A stretch of DNA of 8,758 bases from an uncultured Muribaculaceae bacterium (lineage in GTDB: Bacteria; Bacteroidota; Bacteroidia; Bacteroidales; Muribaculaceae): the NCBI GenBank assembly GCA_910579105.1, contig CAJTRT010000073.1, positions 1 through 8,758 of the forward strand, given 5' to 3'. Positions 5,687-8,758 of the stretch are shown one piece after another; positions within the stretch are counted from its first letter, which is position 1; each line of letters opens with the position of its first letter. The position numbers and the translations under genes are program-made. The notes below the pieces were generated by a model. The model was not told where the DNA came from. It saw only the letters and a program-made list of their open reading frames with translations, and did no database searches.

Positions 5687-8600
5687 ATGTTCTCGAAATT
5701 CTTCATCGACCGTCCGATCTTCGCCACCGTCCTGGCGATAATGATGATCCTCGTGGGTCTGGTGACCGTAAAGTCGCTCCCCGTGGCGCAGTACCCCGAC
5801 ATCACTCCTCCCACGGTCAACGTCTCCGCCTCCTACCCTGGGGCCGACGCGCAGACTGTCGCCGAAACCGTCGGCGTGCCGATCGAGCAGGCCGTCAACG
5901 GCGTGGAGGGGATGATGTACATGAGCTCGTCGTCGGGGTCCGACGGCTCCTACAACCTTACGGTCACCTTCGAGAACGGCATCGACCTCGACGACGCGAC
6001 GGTGAAGGTGCAGAACCTCGTCGACCGCGCCGAGCCGCAGCTCCCGTCGGCGGTCACGCGCCAGGGGATAGACGTCAGCTCCCGCTCGTCGGGCATTCTG
6101 CTCTTCATCGCGCTCGAAAGCGACGATCCGGGGCGCTACGACGCCCTGTATCTCACAAACTACGCCCAGCTGCACATCATTGACCCGCTGTCGCGCGTCG
6201 ACGGGGTCGGCGAGGCGCAGGCCTTCGGCTCCGGGCAGTACAGCATGCGCGTCTGGCTCGACCCCGACCTGATGCGGGCCCGCGGCGTCACGCCTTCCGA
6301 CGTCATGGCGGCCATACAGGCGCAGAACATGGAGGTCAGCGCCGGTTCCGCCGGGGCGCGGCCCTCGACTACCGCCACACCTTTCCAGTTCTCACTCACC
6401 GCCCGCGGGAGGCTCCGGACTCCCGCCGAGTTCGGCGAAATAATACTCCGCACCGGCGCGGACGGAGCGGTGCTCCGCCTGGGCGATGTCGCGAGGGTCG
6501 AGCTGGGCAGCAGCAGCTACGGTTCCATGTCGAGGGTCAGCGGCAAGGAGGCCGGACTGATCGGCATCAATCAGCTGCCCGGAGCGAACGCGATCGACGT
6601 GGCAAAGGCCGTGGAGAAAGAGCTTGAAAACCTCAGCCAGTATTTTCCCCCGGGTGTCGGCTACCGGGTGCTGATGAACACCACCACCTTCGTCTCCGCG
6701 TCGATCGACGAGGTGCTGGTAACTTTCTGCGAGACCACGCTCATAGTGATGATCGTCATCCTCTTCTTCCTCCAGAGCTGGCGCTCCGTGATCATACCGA
6801 TGATCACCATCCCGGTATCGCTCATTGCCACATTCGCCGTGATGAAGCTCCTGGGATTCACCCTCAACACGCTGACGCTCTTCGGCCTGGTGCTCGCCAT
6901 AGCCATAGTGGTCGACGACGCGATAGTGGTCGTCGAGGACTGTTCGCGCCTCGTGAACGAGGGGAAGCTCACACCCCGGCAGGCCGCCGAGAAAGCGATG
7001 AAGGAGCTTCAGGGGCCGATTGTCGGCGAGGTGCTGGTGCTGCTGTCGGTTTTCATCCCAACGGCCTTCATCTCGGGCATCACAGGCGAGCTTTACAAGC
7101 AGTTCGCTCTCACCATCGCGGTATCCACCGCCTTCTCCGGCTTCAACGCCCTTACCTTCACCCCGGCCATGTGCGCCCTCTTCCTCCGCAAGGAAAAGCC
7201 GTCGCGGTTCTTCCTATACCGCTGGTTCAACGCTGGCTGGACGAAGACCGTCGAGGCTTACACCAAGGTCATCGGCAAGTTCCTCAAACACCCCGCGGTG
7301 GCTATCGGATGCTACCTGCTGCTCTGCGGCGCGGCCTTCTGGGGCTTCGCCAAATGGCCGTCGAGCTACATACCGCAGGAGGATATGGGCTATTTCCTGG
7401 GATCGGTGCAGCTCCCCGCGGGAGCCTCCCTCGACCGCACCGACAAGGTCGTCGGCGAGGTCGCGGAAAAGCTCCTCGCGATGCCGGAAGTCGACGACGT
7501 GATCGAGATGTCGGGCTTCTCGTTCCTCGCGGGCGGCAACGGCAGCAACCTCGGCTCCTTCTTCGTGGTGCTAAAGCCCTGGAACGAGCGCAAGGGGAAG
7601 GACGGGAGCATTTTCAGCATAATAGACCGCGTGAACGCCGAGTGCGCCTCCATCCAGGAGGGGTTGGTGTTCGCTGTCAATCCCCCGGCCATACCGGGTC
7701 TCGGAATGAGTTCCGGCCTGGAGATGCAGCTGCTCGACATCAACGCCCGCGGACCCAAGGAACTGGCACAGGCGCTCGCCGACATCCAGCAGGCGGCCTC
7801 CGCCGACCCGCGCATAAAGTCGGTCCGCTCGCTCTACGAGGGGGAGGTGCCGCAGTACAGGGTCCGCGTCGACCGCGACAAGGTCGAGCTGATGGGGCTT
7901 TCGCTTGACCAGGTCTACTCCTCGCTGTCGTCATTCATGGGGGGCAGCTACGTCAACGATTTCGTGGAGTTCGGAAGCGTCTACCAGGTAAACGTGGCCG
8001 CCGCCGGCAACGCCCGCGCAACGGTCGATGACGTGCTGCGCCTGAGCGTGCGCAACTCCGCTGGCGAGATGGTCCCCTTCGCCGCCTTCGCTTCGGTGGA
8101 ACCTGTCATGGGCTCCCCGTCGGTAAGCCGCTACAATATGTACCAGACCGCGGCGCTCACCGCCACCCCGGCCGACGGCGTCTCCTCGTCCGACGGCATA
8201 AAGGCCATGGAGGAAATCGTCGGGAGCGTAGGCGCGGGCAACTACTCCTACGCCTGGACCGGCGAGGCATATCAGGAGACACAGGCCGGCACTACCATCA
8301 CCGCCGTCCTCTTCTTCGCGATCATAATCACTATCCTCGTGCTCGCCGCGCAGTATGAAAGCTGGACCGACCCTCTCGCGGTGGTCATCTCCATGCCGAC
8401 CGCGATTCTCGGCACCATCCTCGGCTGCTGGATTATGGGTCAGAGCGTCAGCATCTACACCCAGATCGGCATCATTCTCCTGCTTGGGCTATCCGCCAAG
8501 AACGCCATCCTGATTGTCGAATACGCCATAGACTACCGCAAGGCCGGACTGCCGGTGCGCCAGGCCGCCCTCCAGGGAGGCATAGTGCGCTTCCGGCCGA

Positions 8601-8758
8601 TAATGATGACGGCCCTGGCCTTCGTCTTCGGCGTCATGCCGATGCTCTTCGCCACCGGGGCCGGAGCGGAGAGCCGCGTGAGCCTCGGCACGGCGGTCGT
8701 CTTCGGCATGGCGGTAAACGCCGTGGTCGGAACCCTCTTCGTCCCCAACTTCTGGGAG
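5687..8758 (+). CDS. RND efflux pump, HAE1/AcrB-like inner-membrane transporter, 3' truncated by the window
   Basis: This is the proton-driven pump subunit of the tripartite system. The frame is open for 1024 codons from ATG 5687 to the last base with no stop. It begins FFIDRPIFATVLAI and LPVAQYPDITPPTVNVSASYPGAD (N-terminus and TM1), very close to AcrB. The proton-relay residues are present: Asp410 and Asp411 in IVVDDAIVVVE (TM4; AcrB D407/D408), Lys938 in GLSAKNAILIVEYA (TM10; K940), and Arg968 and Thr975 in VRFRPIMMTALAF (TM11; R971/T978). Two periplasmic porter/docking loops separate TM1-TM2 and TM7-TM8, the second with GFSFLAGGNGSN. AcrB has 1049 residues and the window ends inside TM12 at LFVPNFWE, so only about 20-40 cytoplasmic residues should be missing. 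The hydrophobe/amphiphile class fits multidrug, bile-salt or fatty-acid export. Heavy-metal (CusA-type) export is unlikely because TM4 carries the HAE1-type DD motif. The gene is co-transcribed with the two genes upstream. Confidence 0.95.
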   Translation, partial: MFSKFFIDRPIFATVLAIMMILVGLVTVKSLPVAQYPDITPPTVNVSASYPGADAQTVAETVGVPIEQAVNGVEGMMYMSSSSGSDGSYNLTVTFENGIDLDDATVKVQNLVDRAEPQLPSAVTRQGIDVSSRSSGILLFIALESDDPGRYDALYLTNYAQLHIIDPLSRVDGVGEAQAFGSGQYSMRVWLDPDLMRARGVTPSDVMAAIQAQNMEVSAGSAGARPSTTATPFQFSLTARGRLRTPAEFGEIILRTGADGAVLRLGDVARVELGSSSYGSMSRVSGKEAGLIGINQLPGANAIDVAKAVEKELENLSQYFPPGVGYRVLMNTTTFVSASIDEVLVTFCETTLIVMIVILFFLQSWRSVIIPMITIPVSLIATFAVMKLLGFTLNTLTLFGLVLAIAIVVDDAIVVVEDCSRLVNEGKLTPRQAAEKAMKELQGPIVGEVLVLLSVFIPTAFISGITGELYKQFALTIAVSTAFSGFNALTFTPAMCALFLRKEKPSRFFLYRWFNAGWTKTVEAYTKVIGKFLKHPAVAIGCYLLLCGAAFWGFAKWPSSYIPQEDMGYFLGSVQLPAGASLDRTDKVVGEVAEKLLAMPEVDDVIEMSGFSFLAGGNGSNLGSFFVVLKPWNERKGKDGSIFSIIDRVNAECASIQEGLVFAVNPPAIPGLGMSSGLEMQLLDINARGPKELAQALADIQQAASADPRIKSVRSLYEGEVPQYRVRVDRDKVELMGLSLDQVYSSLSSFMGGSYVNDFVEFGSVYQVNVAAAGNARATVDDVLRLSVRNSAGEMVPFAAFASVEPVMGSPSVSRYNMYQTAALTATPADGVSSSDGIKAMEEIVGSVGAGNYSYAWTGEAYQETQAGTTITAVLFFAIIITILVLAAQYESWTDPLAVVISMPTAILGTILGCWIMGQSVSIYTQIGIILLLGLSAKNAILIVEYAIDYRKAGLPVRQAALQGGIVRFRPIMMTALAFVFGVMPMLFATGAGAESRVSLGTAVVFGMAVNAVVGTLFVPNFWE

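Noticed and set aside
4538..6175. A 545-codon open frame on the minus strand across the adaptor/pump junction
   Set aside because: It is antisense to two clearly recognisable genes. Its translation is rich in His, Arg, Val and Gly with no family resemblance, which is typical of mirror frames in GC-rich coding DNA.
7171..7908. Open frames on both strands inside the pump gene (for example plus 7171-7908 and minus 7390-7815)
   Set aside because: The AcrB-like frame from 5687 is continuous through this region with conserved family motifs, so these are out-of-frame shadows.
1..8758. Mobile elements, CRISPR arrays, tRNA or rRNA genes, riboswitches
   Set aside because: No transposase or integrase motifs, no regularly spaced repeats and no recognisable RNA gene signatures were seen. 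Genes fill the window apart from two gaps under 150 bases.

Overview
The window looks like chromosomal DNA of a GC-rich member of the Bacteroidota, most likely the order Bacteroidales. Three things point there. A close match to the Bacteroides-type promoter (TTTG, 20 nt, TAnnTTTG) precedes the protease gene. The protease ends in what looks like a type IX secretion (T9SS) C-terminal sorting domain. Start codons have A-rich rather than strong Shine-Dalgarno upstream sequences. The family (for example Muribaculaceae or Rikenellaceae) cannot be settled by reading alone.

Layout: (1) positions 1-593, plus strand, hold the C-terminal part of rarA/mgsA, a replication-linked AAA+ ATPase, cut by the window edge. 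(2) Positions 594-719 form a convergent intergenic gap with a long, almost perfect hairpin that probably terminates transcription from both sides. (3) Positions 720-2963, minus strand, encode a secreted subtilisin-family (S8) serine protease with signal peptide, propeptide-like region, intact catalytic residues, a large insertion inside the catalytic domain and a T9SS-type tail. (4) Positions 2964-3105 form a divergent intergenic region holding the protease promoter, a weaker candidate promoter for the other direction, and a small hairpin with a T-rich tail. (5) Positions 3106-8758, plus strand, hold a tightly packed tripartite RND efflux operon in the order outer-membrane channel, periplasmic adaptor lipoprotein, inner-membrane HAE1/AcrB-like pump. 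The pump gene is open to the last base and lacks only its extreme C-terminus.

The three efflux genes are separated by only 7 and 15 bases and should be co-transcribed. Together they supply all three layers of a proton-driven pump that exports hydrophobic or amphiphilic compounds across both membranes. No regulator gene is visible next to the operon. The protease and rarA have no evident functional link to the pump. I found no mobile element, CRISPR array, tRNA, rRNA or clearly new system. The parts most worth a second look are the divergent control region at 2964-3105 and the protease's non-canonical active-site motif and large insertion.
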